The notes: generated by a model from the sequence alone, not told the origin. A stretch of DNA of 64,000 bases from Hawksworthiomyces lignivorus (GCA_002917075.1 NTMA01000131.1:32807-96806); one strand, 5' to 3'; counted from the stretch's first letter, positions 11,188-22,784 are shown. A program made the numbers and translations.

Positions 11188-12594
11188 TTATAACCGTGCC
11201 TTGTCGGCACCCTTGAGGACTAGGCCGCCATTCTGGACGTCGTACTCGTTGCCGCGGCGCCAGCGGCGCCACTTTTGCAGGACCTCCTCGCCGCCCTGGC
11301 CCGGGTAGAGGGCAGAGCCGATATAGCCGCCGCCCTCGACGCCGGGGCCCTGGCCGCGGCGGTTCAGGACGTCGTCGCTGACGGCGGCGGTGGCGGCGGC
11401 GTCTGGTTTCGTGGCAGACTGGACGACGGCGCGCAGCGGAGTGTCGCGCAGGCCGACGGCGGGGCGCAGGTCGCCCTCGCGGGCGACGGGGTCCTGCTCG
11501 AGCTCGGCGAAGCCGAGGACGGGGGTGGCGCAGGCGTCGGAGCCGTCAAAGACGCGCTCCCAGTGGGCGCGGGGATGGCTGCGGAAGGCGTTTGTGAAGG
11601 CGGCGCACATGGCGGGCCAGCAGGCGCGGTCATGGCGGCGTTCCTCCCAGCCCTGGCCCCCGAGGCCGAGGCCGTCGACGAGGATCTTGAAGAAGTGGGG
11701 CTCGATGGGCCCGACGGCCATGTAGCCGCCGTCGGCGGTCTCGTAGGTGTCGTAGTAGGGGCAGCCGGAGTCGAGCAGGTTGTCGCCGCGGGCGTGGTTG
11801 CCGAGCGCGGTCTTGAGGGCGAAGCGCGGGAAGCTGGCGAGGTAGGCGGCGCCGTCGACCATGCTGGCCTCGACGACCTGCCCCCGGCCCGAGCGCTCGC
11901 GCGCCGCCAGCGCCAGCAGCACGCCGACGGCCAGCATCAGGCCGCCGCCGGCAAAGTCGGCCAGCACGTTCCAGGGCGGCGTGGGCTTGTCGCCGCGGCG
12001 GCCCAGCAGGTCCAGCACGCCCGACACCGCCAGGTAGTTGATGTCGTGGCCCGCCATGTCCTTGTACCGGCCGTCGCGCCGGAACCCGCTCAGCCGCGCG
12101 TACACCAGCCGCGGGTTGGCCGCGCGCAGCTCGTCCGGGCCCAGCCCCAGCCGCTCCAGCACGCCCGGCCGGAACGGGTCGATCAGCACGTCCGCGTCGC
12201 GCGCCAGCGCCCGCACCAGCGCCACGCCCGCGGGGCTCTTGAGGTCCACCGCGATCGACGCCTTGTGCCGCGCCAGCATGTCCTCGGTCTCGGCGGGCGC
12301 CGCTACCCCAACCGTGTGCGAGCGGCCTGGCACCGGCCGGTCAATGCGCAGCACCTCGGCGCCCGCGTCGGCAAAGAAGACGCCGGCAAAGGGGCCTGAA
12401 GAAGGAAGTGTGTCAGCAGCTAGCTTGTCAAGACAAAGAATCGATTTCATACAAAAACTGAAATATGAAATAAAATGAAATAAATAATAAAATACAATAA
12501 AAAGCACATGAAGCTATACAATGAGACACATACCAGGAGCCAGGCCGGCAAACTCAAGGACCTTGATACCGGTCAGAGGAGGAGGGCCAACCAT
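11188..12594 (-). CDS. CoA-transferase family III / alpha-methylacyl-CoA racemase-like enzyme
   Basis: The protein belongs to the CaiB/BaiF family. The best subgroup match is alpha-methylacyl-CoA racemase, which interconverts 2-methylacyl-CoA epimers so that branched chains can enter peroxisomal or mitochondrial beta-oxidation. Exon 1 is 12534-12594 (ATG at 12592-12594) and exon 2 is 11188-12395, separated by a 138-bp intron, giving 422 residues. Exon 1 supplies the canonical opening TGIKVLEFAGLAPG and splices directly onto GPFAG. The catalytic histidine lies in AGHDINY (about residue 137) and the aspartate in LADFAGGG (about residue 167). Their 30-residue spacing equals that of the characterised bacterial racemase pair (His126/Asp156). 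The C-terminus ends in KARL and shows no obvious peroxisomal SKL-type signal. A true CoA-transferase activity cannot be excluded. Confidence 0.92.
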
Positions 12595-13350
12595 TGTGAG
12601 AGAAGTCGAGATGTATCAGAGGTAGGATAGAGACGATGAATAGGAATGAAAGAGAGAGGGAAATAAAAAAGAAGAGCAAGACAATTTCAAGCTCAATGTG
12701 AAAATAAAAAAGAGACAGAAGAGACAGAGAGCCGGTCTCTCAGAGCCAACCTCGTCGTCTTGGAAGTATGTATATGGGCCTGTCTGGAGCTCTGCATCTT
12801 ATTACTGCCCTTTTTTTGCGGGGTTTCCACTAACAGCAGCAGGTACTAAAGTCTACGGGGGACCGGCGGCGCTCTCATTCGTAGCTCGTTAGTGCGGAAT
12901 TGGATAGCCGTGGCAGTAAGTTGGCGTCGGACCCGCTGAGATCGGCCCCCAACCTATCGCTAACAGGCAATTGGACCTCGGTAAGTTAGGGGGAGCTCGA
13001 ACAACACCACCACACCAGCGGTATTACATACAACCCTAGACGCTGCCGGTCGCGTCGCATTCATGAATCGAAATGGGAATTTGTTGCTGCTGCTCTCTGC
13101 TTGGCTGGAAGATTGTTTTCCTGTTGGCGATGGGTCAGGTTCTGGCATCTTCACATTGAGTAAGCAAGGCTGCAGCCTTGCTGCTGACTGAATCAAGAGG
13201 GTCAGCATAAGAAGATAGTATAGACGGACCTGCTTTTCAAGATTTCCCACCGTATCTATAAATATGTGACCTCTATAATAAAATTACGCAATTACTATGT
13301 ACACAATAGGCTGTCGTTCCTCGTTCCTCATGCTCCTCCTCTTCTTTTCG
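12595..13350. other. Intergenic region, no gene seen
   Basis: This is the upstream region of the CoA-transferase-like gene and the 3' flank of the next minus-strand gene. Purine-rich sequence near 12,600-12,740 on the plus strand is a pyrimidine-rich leader on the transcribed minus strand. I saw no gene. Confidence 0.55.
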
Positions 13351-15267
13351 TCAGTCGCCGCTGATCTTGGCGTGCCGGAAGTACTTCATGCCGATCCAGG
13401 CGACGACCACCCAGACCCAGGCCATAACGCCGGTCAGGATGATCAGGGCCGGGTAGTAGCCGACGATGGGCAGGGTTGGGTCGTCCTCGAGCTCGGGCGG
13501 CGCGTAGGGCGTAGTGCCGACGTCCCAGGCCCAGCTCCACACGCCCAGACACGAGCCCATGCCAGTGACGAAGACGACCCACGTCACGATCAGCATCACC
13601 CAGCCCCACCACTCCGTCTCGGCATAGTCCCAGTCGTCGGCAGCTGCAGCGGCTGCAGCGGCTGCAGCAGCGGCGGCGGCGGCGGCGCTGGACGCGTGGC
13701 TGGCCGGCAGCGGGGCGGCGGCTAGGTCGCTGCGGGCGAGGGGCGACTTGGCGCGCTGCTTGGGCGCGGGCGGCTGCTGCAGCTGCAGGAGCGGCTGGGC
13801 GGCGTGGGGGTGCGCGGGAGGCGAGTGGGCATGGAGCTGCTGCTGCTGTGATGTGAGCTTCTGCAGGAGGTGCGGCGGCGACTGCTGCTGCGTCGGATGG
13901 GAAGGAGGTGGCAGCGGCGGCTCGCGGTGTTGCAGGTGCTGCTGCTGCTGCTGTGGCCGCTTCGACGGCTGCCGAGGCGGAGACGGCGGAGACGGCGGCC
14001 GCTGGTGCGAGGCGCCTGGTGACGAATGCTGCTGCTGTTGCTGCTGCGGTTGATTCTGCTGGCGGTGGCCCTGCTGCGGATGCTGTGCGCCTATGCTGCC
14101 CACACGGCGCCGCTGCGCAGGGGTCGGAAACAGGATCCGGCCGGCGCCGGCACCGCTGCCGCTCGTATCGACCCCTCCTGAGCTGCCTGTCATGTAGGCC
14201 TCTGGGCTCGGCGGGTTCGTGCTGCTGCTGCTGCCGCTGCTGCCGCCATGACCAGACCGCGCGTCGGTCCGCAGAATCGACGTGGCGGCCGCGGCCGCTG
14301 CTGCAGCCGCTGTCGCCGCGCCGCCCATGTGCAGGATGTCCTCGTCGTCGATCGTGGGGTAGGGCACGACGGCGGCGGCGGCGGGGCTGGCAAAGCTGCC
14401 GCCGGAGCTGGCGCTGCGCTTGCGGCTATGGCCCAGGCCGCTGCCGCCGCTACCTAAGCCGCCGCCACCGCCGTCGTCGCGCGAAGACAGAAGCTTGGAC
14501 GCCTGCTTGGTCGACTTGGGCGTCGGGCTCAGCAGCGCCGCCGCTGCCGCCGCCGACGCCGCCCGGCTGGCGTAGCCGTCCATGGACGCCCGCGGCGTGA
14601 TGTCGGAGATGCCGAGGCCGCTGCCGCCGCTGCCGCCGCTGCCACCGCTGCCGCTGCCGCCGACGTCATCTGTGTGTGGGGCGAGCGCTGGCGCGGCGGA
14701 GGCAAACGCGGACGACGCAGAAGACGAAATCGACGACGAAGCCGCCGCTGCCGTCGCCGCCGCCGTCACCGCGCTGGAGGCGCCGCTCTTGCTCGTCTCG
14801 TGCCGCTCGCGCTGCGCCCCGCGGCCCAGCAGTGCCACTTTCCGCAGGGAGCCACGGCGCCGGCGCGTCTTGACTGCGAGCTGCTGCTGCTGCTGCTGTT
14901 CTTGCTGGAAGGGGTGCAGGTCGGCGTCGGCGTGGGAGCTGGTCTGGATCGGCAGCGGTAGCGGGTGGTGCAGCGGCGTGATGCCGTAGCTGGTAGTGTG
15001 TGCGGCACCGGCCTCGCGTCGCTCGTCGGGACCAACGTGGCCGTTGCTCAGTCGCGCCAGGTCGGCCCCGGAAGGTGGATAGGTTGCTGACGATGAGCCA
15101 CTGGTGGTGCGTCTGTGGGAGGAGGTCGAGGAGGAGAACGGGTGGGTCTTGGTAGGCGACGTGTCCATTGTCGAGAAAGGATCAGCGCTCGCGTTAGAGG
15201 CCAGCCGCGCTGGCGATGCCCTTTGGCCTCTAGGTTTGACCGTCAAATTGCTGGAGTCGTCAAGCAT
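13351..15267 (-). CDS. Low-complexity protein with conserved C-terminal two-helix membrane domain
   Basis: One exon encodes 638 residues, from the ATG at 15265-15267 to the TGA at 13351-13353. The first ~540 residues are Ser/Gly/Ala/Gln/Pro-rich and probably disordered. They contain a KVALLGRG patch near residue 148, polyglutamine runs and a long alanine run just before residue 544. The last 95 residues look quite different: an ETEWWGW motif opens a first transmembrane segment (about 553-575). A conserved loop follows (TTPYAPPELEDDP), then a second membrane segment (about 601-624) and a short basic tail. Such a sharply conserved tail suggests an anchored membrane protein, but I cannot assign a function. 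A second in-frame ATG (residue 34, MDTSPTKTHPF) could be an alternative start. Confidence 0.82.
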   Translation of the reverse strand: MLDDSSNLTVKPRGQRASPARLASNASADPFSTMDTSPTKTHPFSSSTSSHRRTTSGSSSATYPPSGADLARLSNGHVGPDERREAGAAHTTSYGITPLHHPLPLPIQTSSHADADLHPFQQEQQQQQQLAVKTRRRRGSLRKVALLGRGAQRERHETSKSGASSAVTAAATAAAASSSISSSASSAFASAAPALAPHTDDVGGSGSGGSGGSGGSGLGISDITPRASMDGYASRAASAAAAAALLSPTPKSTKQASKLLSSRDDGGGGGLGSGGSGLGHSRKRSASSGGSFASPAAAAVVPYPTIDDEDILHMGGAATAAAAAAAAATSILRTDARSGHGGSSGSSSSTNPPSPEAYMTGSSGGVDTSGSGAGAGRILFPTPAQRRRVGSIGAQHPQQGHRQQNQPQQQQQQHSSPGASHQRPPSPPSPPRQPSKRPQQQQQHLQHREPPLPPPSHPTQQQSPPHLLQKLTSQQQQLHAHSPPAHPHAAQPLLQLQQPPAPKQRAKSPLARSDLAAAPLPASHASSAAAAAAAAAAAAAAAADDWDYAETEWWGWVMLIVTWVVFVTGMGSCLGVWSWAWDVGTTPYAPPELEDDPTLPIVGYYPALIILTGVMAWVWVVVAWIGMKYFRHAKISGD

Positions 15268-15802
15268 GCATCGCCGAGTCCTCTACGACGCATGTATTGA
15301 GAATGCACAAAGCGTTGTATTAAGACGGCACGTGTATAGAAGCAGTGCACAATCTGGTTAACGACAGCAGCCAGCCAATTGCGAAACTGAGTGTAGCCAG
15401 CGAGTTGGGGCGAGAGGACAGCGGCCGCGAGATGACGATAGAGGCTCGTGCGATGAAGACGGGTTAAAGGCCACTCATGCACTATTCTCCTTTCATACGC
15501 AGATGTCCCTGACAAGGTGGAGCTATGACGACAGCAGTAAGCCCCTGTAAAGGACCGGCAGATATGCCGCTAGAGGCCATCACAACCGCTAAATTCCAGG
15601 CACCATGCCAAGACAGAGACAGGGAGGATGAAACTGAAGTAAGAAGAAATGAAAATGAAAATGAAATGAAAGAAGAGAGACTACAAAAAAAATAAAAATA
15701 AAAAATAAAAAATAAAAAGCAAAAAGGAAACAAAGAGATGAGAGAGAAAAAGAAAGAAAGACGCTGGGAAAAGAAAACTACGCGCAAAAATGCAAAAAAT
15801 GG

Positions 15803-15893
15803 GGGCTCTGCCGGGGATCGAACCCGGGACCTCATGTAGTTGCCTCGTTGCTGAGAACCCAAAACATGAATCGTACCACTAGACCACAGAGCC
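15803..15893 (-). tRNA. tRNA-Pro (anticodon UGG) with a 19-nt intron
   Basis: Read on the minus strand, the 5' arm GGCTCTG (ending at 15893) pairs perfectly with CAGAGCC (15804-15810), and a C at 15803 is the discriminator base. The D-arm region GTCTAGTGGTAC and the T arm CCGGGTTCGATCCCCGG are intact, so both internal promoter boxes are present. The anticodon stem CATGT/ACATG closes a loop reading TTTGGG, then a 19-nt insertion at the canonical position after base 37, then T. Removing the insertion leaves a normal seven-base loop with anticodon TGG (proline). Confidence 0.95.
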
Positions 15894-16964
15894 AGTTGTT
15901 GAAAAGTTTGGCCAGTAGATGATAATATATGGCTAACTGCGAACCGCGAAAAATGGACGATTGAACTTAATCGCCCTCTTCACGACATAGACGACTAGCA
16001 GCCATTGTTAATGTATCGAGAACGCCATGCTATCATATTTCAAGGCTTGTCATCGAAGATCATGCTGTTGCGACCTCTGGACATGTATTTTTAGAGGGAG
16101 GCCACGATTGTCTGCGCCGCCTAGAAGATGGTCGCCTGTGGCTCGTTTCGCTATGTAGTTGCCCAGCACGTCGTCCATTTATATCAAGCAATCCTCCCTT
16201 TTCCTGGACTGGGGCCAACATTCAAGATACTTTTTTTGTTTTATTTTATTTTATTTATTTATTGTTGATTTTATTATCCTTTTGATTACTGTTGTTTGAC
16301 TTGGCTAAGAACGAACCTCTTGGCCTGCTAGACATAGGGCATGTATCTCTCCAAGCATTTCAGCCCTTGTGGGTCAAAGTGTCGCAGGTCTCAGATGCAC
16401 GAGGCGCACAGTCTAAGCATTAGTGGCCGATATGAGACTAACTGAAGAAAAAGAAACCAAAGAGAAAGATAAGACGAAAACGGAAAACCATCTGGAGGCG
16501 GTAAGAATCAGCGACATCGAGAAACGAAACATCGTCATCAGCTTTTGCGCGCAACAAGACAACAAAGACAACGCCCCAAAAACTGCTTGTACTACTAAAT
16601 GCTACTAATACTGCTAATACTGCTAATACCACTAAATACTGCTTATACTGCTTAAACTGCCCAAAAGCGCCTAATCGCAATTTCACAGTGGCACTCGCTC
16701 ACGTCCCCTCTTTCCTCTCCTGGGTAGCGACGACTAGACCCAAAAAAGAAGCCGCGCCCCAGACTACCGCACACAAGGGGCTCGCTCAATGGCATAGAAA
16801 CGGCAACAGCGGCTTAGCTTAGTCCCAAAGAAGAAAGCACAATCAACACTGACTTGCCGCCTACTTTTGAGGGTATCGTGACAGCTGTGGCTCTTCCACC
16901 TCACAGCTCTCTCCCCTCCTCTCCCCCCCTGTCTCGTCTTCACGTCTTTGTCCCTCCGCGGCAC
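15894..16964. other. Intergenic region, leader of the Zrg17-like gene
   Basis: No supported gene. The stretch includes a degenerate TACTGCTAA-type tandem repeat (16582-16661). Beyond about 16,880 the sequence is pyrimidine-rich and runs into the start of the zinc transporter gene. Confidence 0.55.
16582..16661. repeat. Degenerate 9-bp tandem repeat
   Basis: About eight imperfect units related to TACTGCTAA/TACCACTAA follow each other. The clearest are the neighbouring CTAATACTG copies between 16603 and 16630. No protein-coding role is apparent. Confidence 0.7.
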
Positions 16965-19055
16965 ATGGAGTCTGACCCACCGCCGCCTTCTTTCTCCTTC
17001 TCCTTTTCTGCTGCCGACGATCTTGATCCTTCTACCGACCCTGCCGCTGGCCTTCCCCTACCCCTGAATCCCTCATCGCCCGCGCCGCCTTCGATCATCC
17101 TCGAGCCCACTTCCGACGGTGACGGCGACGGTGACGGCGACAGTGCCGAGGACGCTCCCTTCCACTTTGAGGTCGACCGGCCCGTCTCTCCTTTCAGCAG
17201 CCAGCCGCCGCCATTCAATCCCCATGACGAAGCTCTGCTAAGACGCAGCCCATCCCCCAACCTCGATCTTCCGCTTTCGCCTCCCCCAGGTGCTCGGCCC
17301 TCGACGCCGCACTTCCTCTCCTCCTCTCCCACCTCACATCTCCTCAGCCCTGGTGCACCCTTCTACTACAACCGGCCAAACAGCCCCAGATCCGGCGGCA
17401 ACAGCCTTCTGCGGCCTCCCCGCGCAGCAGGCGACGACGCAATGGACGCCCAGGAATCCCTGTCGTCCTCGGCTGGGAACGCCGCACCCGCCGGCAGCCC
17501 CTTCAACTTCCAGACCCAGTACATCGCTACAGGGCCTGTGAAGTCGGTGCGTTTTCTCCTTCCCCCATGCTTGCATGAGAATCTTTTTTTCTTCTGTTGG
17601 CTGACTCTTTTGTCCTCTCCTTCGTAGAACATTGGACTGCGCCGCGGCCATCGATACAAGCACAGCAGCGTCTCCGCCCAGCACCAGATCTTCCAAGAAC
17701 CACCACAGCGTCCACCACCTGTTCTTCCTGCCTCGCTCCCTGTACCTACGCTGCGCGAGGCCTGGTCGAGCATGCACCGCGACCAGCGCGCCCGCCTGTA
17801 CTGGTGCCTGTGCCACGCCGCCGTCGCCGTGTTTGTGTTCCTGTGCGCATCCGAGGGCGGCGACAGCTTGGCCCTGACGGCGCTGTCGCACTTGGTGTTC
17901 TTCGACGTCGGCTCTGCTGCCGTATGCGTCGCCGTCGACGTGCTGGGTAATTTTGAAGTGTGGCGCCGCTCCACCATCCGCCATCCCTTTGGCCTGCGGC
18001 GCGCCGAGGTGCTGGCAGGCTTCGCCATGAGCATCTTCCTAGTCTTTGGCGGCTTTGATCTGCTGAGCCACGACCTCAAGGACTGCCTCGAGGCGGTCTC
18101 CGGGTCATCGCCTGTGTCCGCCACGGCGGCAGCGGTGGCCGCTGCTGCCCTCCAGCCTGGCGCAGACGACAGCAGCCACGGCGCCCACCTGCACCAGGGC
18201 GTCCCGCACCTGCCCGTCGGCAGCCATCGCGGTCACCACCACCACACGCGCTACGTGCACCCGGGCACGGTCGACGTCGCCGCGCTGGCTGCTTTTGCCA
18301 GCACGCTCGTCAGCGCCTACGGCCTGGGCAACCACGCGCGCATCCGCCGCGCCCTCCTGCTGCTGGACGGCATCGCCCTGCCCTTCCCGCGCGGCACGCT
18401 GCTGTCGTCGCTGTCGTCCGCCGCTGGCTTCTTGAGCAGCCGCCTGGGCCTGTCGTCCTTGCTGGCCAACCCCTTCCACTTTCTGACCATGGCCGTGTCG
18501 CTGGTGCTGCTGGTGCTGCCGCTGGCCTTTGTCGCCGTCCAGGCCTGGCTCGACCGCCTGCTGTGCGCCACCATCGCCGCGTCCATGCTGCTGCTGGGCG
18601 CCCGCCTGGCCGTCGCTCAGGGCCTGATGCTGCTCATGTCCTATGCGGGCAAGCCACCACCCGCTGCTGCGGCGTCGGCGCCGGCGTCAGCATCAGCGTT
18701 GGCAGCGGCCAAGGCGGCCAAGATGTCCGTGGACAAGGACGGCCAGCCGCCCGCCCACGCCGTCCGCGCCGTCCTCGACGAGATCGTCGCCACCGAGCCC
18801 CGCCTCGTCGCCCGCGTCGAAGACGCCAAGTTCTGGCAGGTCCACTACGGCCTGTGCATGGCCAACCTGCGCCTGCGCCTCATCCCGGGGCTCGGCGGCG
18901 GCGCGGGCAGCCAAGCCAGCGCTGAATACGACGCCGCCCTGCGCCAGCTGCGCCAGCGTGTCGCCCGCGTCATCCAGAACCGCCTGGGCGAGGGCTACGG
19001 CCGCGGCAACAGCCTGCGCTGGGAGGTGACGGTGCAGACCAGCGTAGACGGGTAG
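16965..19055 (+). CDS. ZRG17: Zrg17-like cation diffusion facilitator (zinc transporter subunit)
   Basis: This protein of the cation diffusion facilitator superfamily best fits Zrg17, the partner that forms a heteromeric zinc transporter with Msc2/Cis4 in the ER/Golgi. Exon 1 is 16965-17546 and exon 2 is 17628-19055, with an 81-bp intron and phase-0 joint (KS|NIGLRRGHRYKHSS), giving 669 residues. The N-terminal ~190 residues are Pro/Ser-rich. Several membrane segments follow from about residue 245, with a histidine-rich cytosolic loop around residues 380-400 (GHHHHTRYVH). A C-terminal CDF-type domain (VRAVLDEIVATEPRLVARVEDAKFWQV) ends the protein. The usual metal-binding HxxxD pairs of transporting CDF proteins are not clearly present, which fits a non-catalytic partner. 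An Msc2 orthologue is not in this window. Confidence 0.88.
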
Positions 19056-19709
19056 AGAGAGGGAGTTTGTGTTGCGTAATACTTTTGGATTGGAAGCATT
19101 TCTGTATTTTAGGCTTCTTGTATTTCTTGGGGGTTCTTTTTCTCGAGGTATCTTATACATATATACCATAAGGCTATTATTTTTTGCAAGCACACTTTTA
19201 CGACAATGCATACAAGTTCAAAGTTATCACCGTGCCCTGTTCTTTTTTGGTTCATTTGGTGCCTTTTAACCGGCAGTAGAAATCTATTTGACTCTTTTTT
19301 TAAAATTCGAGGAGGGTATTCTGTTCCTGGTTGTTTCCTATGTACACAACAGTGTATGAATTTGTGTTTTTCTTTTGGGGTGCCCCCTTCGACAAGAGGA
19401 GAGGAGGGAAAAGGAGTATGTCATTCGGCGTGATATTCTAAAGACTAGAGGTGTCGTGCTGGAGAGAGGACAAAAACAATGGGCAAAGGCAAAAATCAGC
19501 AGCTCCCCTTTCCGCGGAAACTCCTAGAAACGTCATAAAGCAAAAGAGAGAGAAATAAGAGGTGAACTGGGGGGGAAGGGGAGAGGGTTGAAGCAGAAAA
19601 GAGACAACAGCAGAAACACAAAAGACGCAATTAGAAGGACAACAAAAAAGACATCCGGACCGTCACACGCGTGTGCTTTCGTCTTGTGCTGCCGACAAGT
19701 CACGTCCTT
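19056..19709. other. Convergent intergenic region (3' flanks)
   Basis: This region lies between the stop codons of the zinc transporter gene (+) and mgm1 (-). It shows no coding features and probably contains both 3' untranslated regions. Confidence 0.6.
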
Positions 19710-22700
19710 CTAGAAGAGGCCCCACCGGCTGCCGGACTTCTTGTCGGGCCCGACGTTACCGCCGGCGCTGCTGAGGTTGCTGCCGCGGCGGCCCTTCTCG
19801 CGGCCGTCGAGCTGGCGCAGGCTCTCCATCTTGTCGAGGACGAGCTCGAGCAGCTCCTTGCGGCGGATGACGTCGAGGTGGCGGCGGATCTTGGGATCCT
19901 CCTTGGCGAAGCGCTCGACCTCGGCGTCGCTGAGGTGGCGGCCGAGGCGCTGGTCGAGCTCGCGCGGGAAGTTGTAGTAGAACTCGGAGAGCAGCTCGAC
20001 GTTGAGGAACAGCACGGCGGTGGCGGCCAGCTTGGTGGCGACGGCGTCGAGGAAGACCTCGGGGCAGTAGTACTTGTTGTCGAGGGAGCGGCACTGCTTG
20101 GACTTGGCGGCCAGCAGGCGCATGTTGATAATGTCGGCGCGGTCGCGCAGGAAGACGGCTTCGCGGCCTGTTCAGAGTGTTAGCAGGGACGGAACACAAA
20201 GGGAAAAAAAAAAAAAAAAAGAGGGGGGAGGGGGGAGAACGTACCCTTCTGCAGCAGGGCGGCGCTGAAGCCGCCGGCGCCGCTGCGGCCCTCGCCCTCG
20301 ACGAGGACGTCGCCGCGGCGGGCCTTGTCGACAAAGTGGACGACGTCGGCGAGCTTGCGGCGGCCGCCGACGGAGGCCTCGAGGCGCTTGAGGGCGTCCT
20401 GGCAGGCGGCGAGCTCGGACTTGAGGACGGCGGCGGCGTGGTCGCGGCCGGCGTCCCACTCGCGGGGCTCGAGCTCAATCTCGAACTTGTAGGGCTTGAT
20501 GCAGTTCTCGACCTGGTCGCTGGTGCTGTAGAAGCGGTCGTTGAGGATGGAGGAGGCGGCCTCGACGATGGCCTGGCGCGCAAACGGGTGGTGGACAAAG
20601 TTGGACTGGGCGATGAGGCGGTCGACGCCCTGCTGGATGTTGGCGGCGACGACGGTGGTGGCGAGGCGGCCGATGCCGAGCTTGGTCAGCTGGGACGTGG
20701 AGGCGTCGAGCTGGCGGTGCCAGTAGAGCGAGTCGGCGGGGGCGCGCGGCAGGTCGGCGAGGCTGTCGGCGAGGTCGGCGGCGGCGGGGGGCTGGGGGCT
20801 GAGGTCCTCGAGCGGCTTGTTCCAGTAGCGCTGGGCGAGCAGGTCGAGCACGCGCTGGTCGAGCTCGCGCTTGAGCAGGTCGAGCATCTGGGGGCGGCCA
20901 AACTCCTCGGCGAACTGCTTGAAGCTGTGCTTGAAGGCGTCGAGGCTCTCGGCCAGGTACGACTCGGCGGACAGCGGGCGGTCGTTGTACTGGACCTTGA
21001 ACTCGTAGGTGGCCTCCTCGAGCTCCTGGCGGATGGCGTCCGTGGTGCCCTGCAGGCTGGCGGACATGGTCTGCTCGAGCACGTGCATCAGCTTCTTGCG
21101 CAGCGTGGTGGTGCCGACGGCGACGTCGGCGCCGGGGCCGAACTCGAGCGGGTGCGCGGAGAAGAAAGCGTCTTCGTTCTTGGCGATGGCCGCCATGAGC
21201 GACGCGTGCGACGACGCGCCGCCCTTCTTGAACAGGCTGCCGACAGCGCTGCCCGCGCCGCCGCCGCCGCCCAGTCCCGCGCCGGGCGGCGCGCGCGACA
21301 CGACGCCGACGTAACCCAGGCGCAGCGGGTACTGCTTGTCCTGCAGGATGGCGGCGCCGCGCACGGCGTCGACCAGGTCCATCTTGGTGACGACGCCAAT
21401 GGTGCGCTCGCCGCGCGGGTCGACGCGGCGGCTGGCGCGCAGGGCGGTGGAGTTGGCCAGGTCGACGTCGGCGGCGGAGATGGCCAGGATGACGTTGGGC
21501 GCCTGGATGTACTTGTCGCACAGCGCGGCGATCTTCTGCTTGAGCTCGAGCGGCTGGTTGTGGCCCACGACCTGGATGTAGCCCGGCAGGTCGATCAGCG
21601 ACAGGTCGGGCACGTGCGGCGAGTAGATGGTCAGGTGGATGGGGTCGTCGGACACGCACTCGGTGTCGGGCACGGCCAGGTTGAGCTCGGTCAGGGTGCG
21701 CTGGATGGAGCCAAAGTCGCTGATGCGGCGCAGGCCCAGGTCCGGGAACTCGCCGTACTCGGCCTGGGCGTCGGGCGTGTTGACCAGCGTCAGCTCGATG
21801 GGCCGCCGCGTCACCATGTTGGCGCCCTTGGGCAGAAACTCGTGGCCCACAATGGCCTCGAGCACGGAGCTCTTGCCCGACGACTGCGACCCGATCACGA
21901 CGATCGACGGCAGCGTCAGCGTGCTCGACTGGCCCACCTTTTGCAGGATGTTGCGGATCTCGATCATCTTCTTGGTGAACACCATCATCTGGTCGTCGCG
22001 CGCCACCGCTTCGGCCCGCCCACGCTTCTCGTCCTCTTCACCGCTGGCGCCCCGGTCCGCTTCCGAATAACCGTAGGCCGTCGCGCCCGCAGCTGCTGCG
22101 GCCGCCGCGCCACCCCGGCCCTCCTTCGGCTCCTTGTCGCCGCCGCCGCCACCAGAACCACCGCCGCCGCCGCCGCCAGACTTGCTGCCGCCGAGGCCAA
22201 TATCTTCCTGCAGCTTCATCAGCTTGTCCCAGAAATCGGATGCGACGATCTGCTCCTTGGTGTTGGCCCAGCCCTGCTTCGTCTGGCCGGCGACGTCCAT
22301 GGCGCCGTCCCAGAAGGACGATGCCGCGCCGAACGTGGTGTCCCGCACGTTGACGAACACGTCGTAGGCCGAGTTGCCCACCTCTGCAGCACAGCACATG
22401 TTAGTCAGCCAACTCTGGTCCATGTCTTCTCTTTCTTGCTCCTCCTCGGCTAGGGTCCCATTTCAACGTACTAATCGCCTGGTACTGCACCCACGCGGCC
22501 GCGCCGATCATCAGGCCGCCGAACGCGGCCGGGACGCGGACAAACTTGAGAACGAGTTTCGGTAGGAGGCGGACAAAGGACGCATTCCGGGCTATGACGG
22601 CATTGTGGTAGCGGTTGACAGGGAATCCCGGACGGGCCCGCGCGGCCCGGAGAGATGCCCCCGCGTCGAGCCCCTGGAGCCCGCCGACGGGCAGTCGTTG

Positions 22701-22784
22701 ATGATAGCGGCGGACAAAGTTCTGGGTCAGCCCGCGGCGAGCCAGCGGCCCGAGGACCGCCGAGGCCAGTCGCCGTCCACTCAT
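19710..22784 (-). CDS. mgm1: Mitochondrial inner-membrane dynamin Mgm1
   Basis: This is an OPA1/Mgm1-type dynamin that fuses mitochondrial inner membranes and shapes cristae. Three exons (22472-22784, 20245-22383, 19710-20167; introns of 88 and 77 bp) give 969 residues. The N-terminus is arginine-rich and acid-free (an import presequence). A hydrophobic segment follows near residues 87-103 (VPAAFGGLMIGAAAWVQYQ) and then GNSAYDVFVNVRD, a candidate second hydrophobic/rhomboid-cleavage region. After a glycine-rich linker (about 170-205) comes the GTPase domain, with GSQSSGKSS near residue 269, LIDLPGYIQ, and VTKMDLVD. The stalk and GED-like C-terminus end in exon 3 (LELVLDKMESLRQL). It is convergent with the zinc transporter gene and divergent from the F-box gene. 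Intron 1 separates the membrane anchor from the probable cleavage region. Confidence 0.96.

Noticed and set aside
11275..12399. A 374-codon open frame antisense to the CoA-transferase-like gene
   Set aside because: It lacks motifs, while the minus strand carries the catalytic His/Asp pair and a correct splice structure.
20177..22453. A 758-codon open frame antisense to mgm1
   Set aside because: It is the shadow of a GC-rich gene: low-complexity Val/Ala/Gly/Leu composition, no motifs, and the opposite strand has the full Mgm1 structure.
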